Shown here piece after piece: positions 63,248 to 64,000 of a DNA stretch of 64,000 bases (its first letter is position 1; every line of letters starts with the position of its first letter). Origin of the DNA: Chromatiaceae bacterium (GTDB lineage: Bacteria; Pseudomonadota; Gammaproteobacteria; Chromatiales; Chromatiaceae); the NCBI GenBank assembly GCA_016714645.1, contig JADKCI010000002.1:952051-1016050 (forward strand), written 5' to 3'. The position numbers and the translations under genes are program-made. The notes below the pieces were generated by a model. The model saw only the letters and a list, made by a program, of their open reading frames with translations. It was not told where the DNA came from and did not search any database.

Positions 63248-64000
63248 ATGGGTGTGTTGGTTGGGGATATGGGGGGCACCAAGACGATCCTGGCCCTGGC
63301 GGAGCGGGTGCAAGGCCGTCTCCACCTGGACCGGGGGCTGAGCTTCCCGAGCGGCGAATTCGGGTCCCTGGAGGCGCTGATCCGCCACTATCTGGCGGAG
63401 ACGGGTCTGGCACCCGACCGGTCGGCTTTCGCGGTTGCCGGTCCTGTGCAGGATGGCCACAGCGAGATCACCAATCTCCCCTGGCTCATCGACAGCCGCC
63501 ATCTGGCGGCGGAATTTGGTTGGGGCGAGGTGGCTCTCCTCAACGACCTGGAGGCCGTCGCCTGGGGCATCCCGGCCCTGGGCCCGAAGGATCTGGCGGT
63601 CCTGCATCCGGGGGAGGAGGGCGCTCAGGGCAACGCCTGCGTCATCGCCGCTGGCACCGGGCTGGGGCAGGCGGGGCTCTTTTGGGACGGTCAGCGTCAT
63701 CACCCCTTTGCGACCGAGGGCGGCCATGGGGATTTTGCCCCGGCGACGGCCCAGGAAGAGGCGCTCCTGGGTTGGCTGCGCCAGCGTCATGGCCATGTGA
63801 GCTGGGAGCGGTTGGTCTCGGGGCTTGGGCTGCGCAACATCTACGAATTTCTCCTGAGCCGGGATGGTCAGGGCGGCGGCGTAGTGGAGGACGCGGGCGA
63901 GGACCTGGGGGCGGCCATCGCGGCGGGCGCGGCCTCCGGGGCCTGTCCCCGCTGCGTCGAGACCATGAGCCTGTTCGCCAGGTTTTACGGTCGGGAGGCC
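63248..64000 (+). CDS. glk: glucokinase, 5' part
   Basis: Cut by the window end after about 251 residues; no stop reached. ROK/bacterial glucokinase family: ATP motif VLVGDMGGTKTILAL, AVAGPVQDG, LLNDLEAVAWGI, CVIAAGTGLGQAG and ATEGGHGDFAP. Phosphorylates glucose at C6, feeding glycolysis or glycogen turnover. Ribosome site TAGGGAG is at 63234-63240. Follows tsaC by 22 bases. Confidence 0.93.
   Translation, partial: MGVLVGDMGGTKTILALAERVQGRLHLDRGLSFPSGEFGSLEALIRHYLAETGLAPDRSAFAVAGPVQDGHSEITNLPWLIDSRHLAAEFGWGEVALLNDLEAVAWGIPALGPKDLAVLHPGEEGAQGNACVIAAGTGLGQAGLFWDGQRHHPFATEGGHGDFAPATAQEEALLGWLRQRHGHVSWERLVSGLGLRNIYEFLLSRDGQGGGVVEDAGEDLGAAIAAGAASGACPRCVETMSLFARFYGREA

Noticed and set aside
1..64000. 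CRISPR arrays, insertion sequences, prophage, integrase next to tRNA-Arg
   Set aside because: No regularly spaced repeats, no transposase or integrase motifs, and no duplicated tRNA 3' end were seen.

Overview
The window is a contiguous piece of a high-GC gammaproteobacterial chromosome. Gene order points to the Chromatiales or purple-sulfur-bacteria side of the class: SURF1/ctaB/COX15/SCO with a heme-copper oxidase relative, rsmB-DUF4390-ntrYX-trkAH, def-fmt opposite a dprA-topA-tsaC block, and a DabA-type inorganic-carbon locus. The taxonomic placement is inferred from content and was not tested by search. The picture is of a respiring, carbon-fixing or carbon-concentrating, PHA- and polyphosphate-storing bacterium with unusually rich potassium transport. 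No phage, insertion sequence, CRISPR array or rRNA was seen; there is one tRNA gene.

Layout. 0-6.2 kb: cytochrome c oxidase and heme A assembly (SURF1, thioredoxin-fold assembly protein, ctaB, an antisense heme-copper subunit I homologue, COX15, SCO1, DUF2189). 6.3-14.3 kb: a potassium island, with truncated kdpD, kdpE, an RCK-gated K+ channel and a CBS protein on the minus strand, divergent from trkH-trkA-DUF6394 on the plus strand. The shared gap carries AT-rich direct repeats resembling KdpE sites. 14.4-20 kb: proA, nadD, rsfS, folA, apaH, apaG, a small membrane protein and a Gfo/Idh oxidoreductase. 20-22.5 kb: a less GC-rich accessory patch with four related small lipoproteins around a ppiC gene broken by an in-frame TAG. 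22.7-26.4 kb: tRNA-Arg(ACG), a CoA-binding protein, mazG, a Nudix protein and ispG. 26.4-32.5 kb: an unknown gene, the polyphosphate:AMP phosphotransferase, a thioesterase, phaC and an AmpG-like permease. 32.9-36.1 kb: sdhCDAB. 36.3-47.3 kb: gltX, then a five-gene locus of DabA with four antiporter-like (NuoL/NuoM) subunits. 47.3-54.4 kb (minus): DUF4390-ntrY-ntrX-trkA-trkH, a second potassium module. 54.4-64 kb: rsmB, fmt and def (minus) facing a LysM-type protein, dprA, topA, tsaC and the start of glk (plus).

How the parts fit. The first part supports an aa3-type oxidase whose structural genes probably lie just upstream. The two trk modules sit under two different two-component systems (KdpDE-like and NtrYX), which suggests K+ uptake is split between osmotic or K+ control and nitrogen or redox control. 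The DabA locus probably couples a proton or cation gradient to CO2 hydration.

Caution on sequence quality. Four conserved genes (sco1, kdpE, ispG, sdhA) are each interrupted by what looks like a single-base indel, two of them at G runs and one at a C run. Loss of ispG would normally be lethal, so assembly error is the simplest explanation. Those genes are listed as CDS with the break described.
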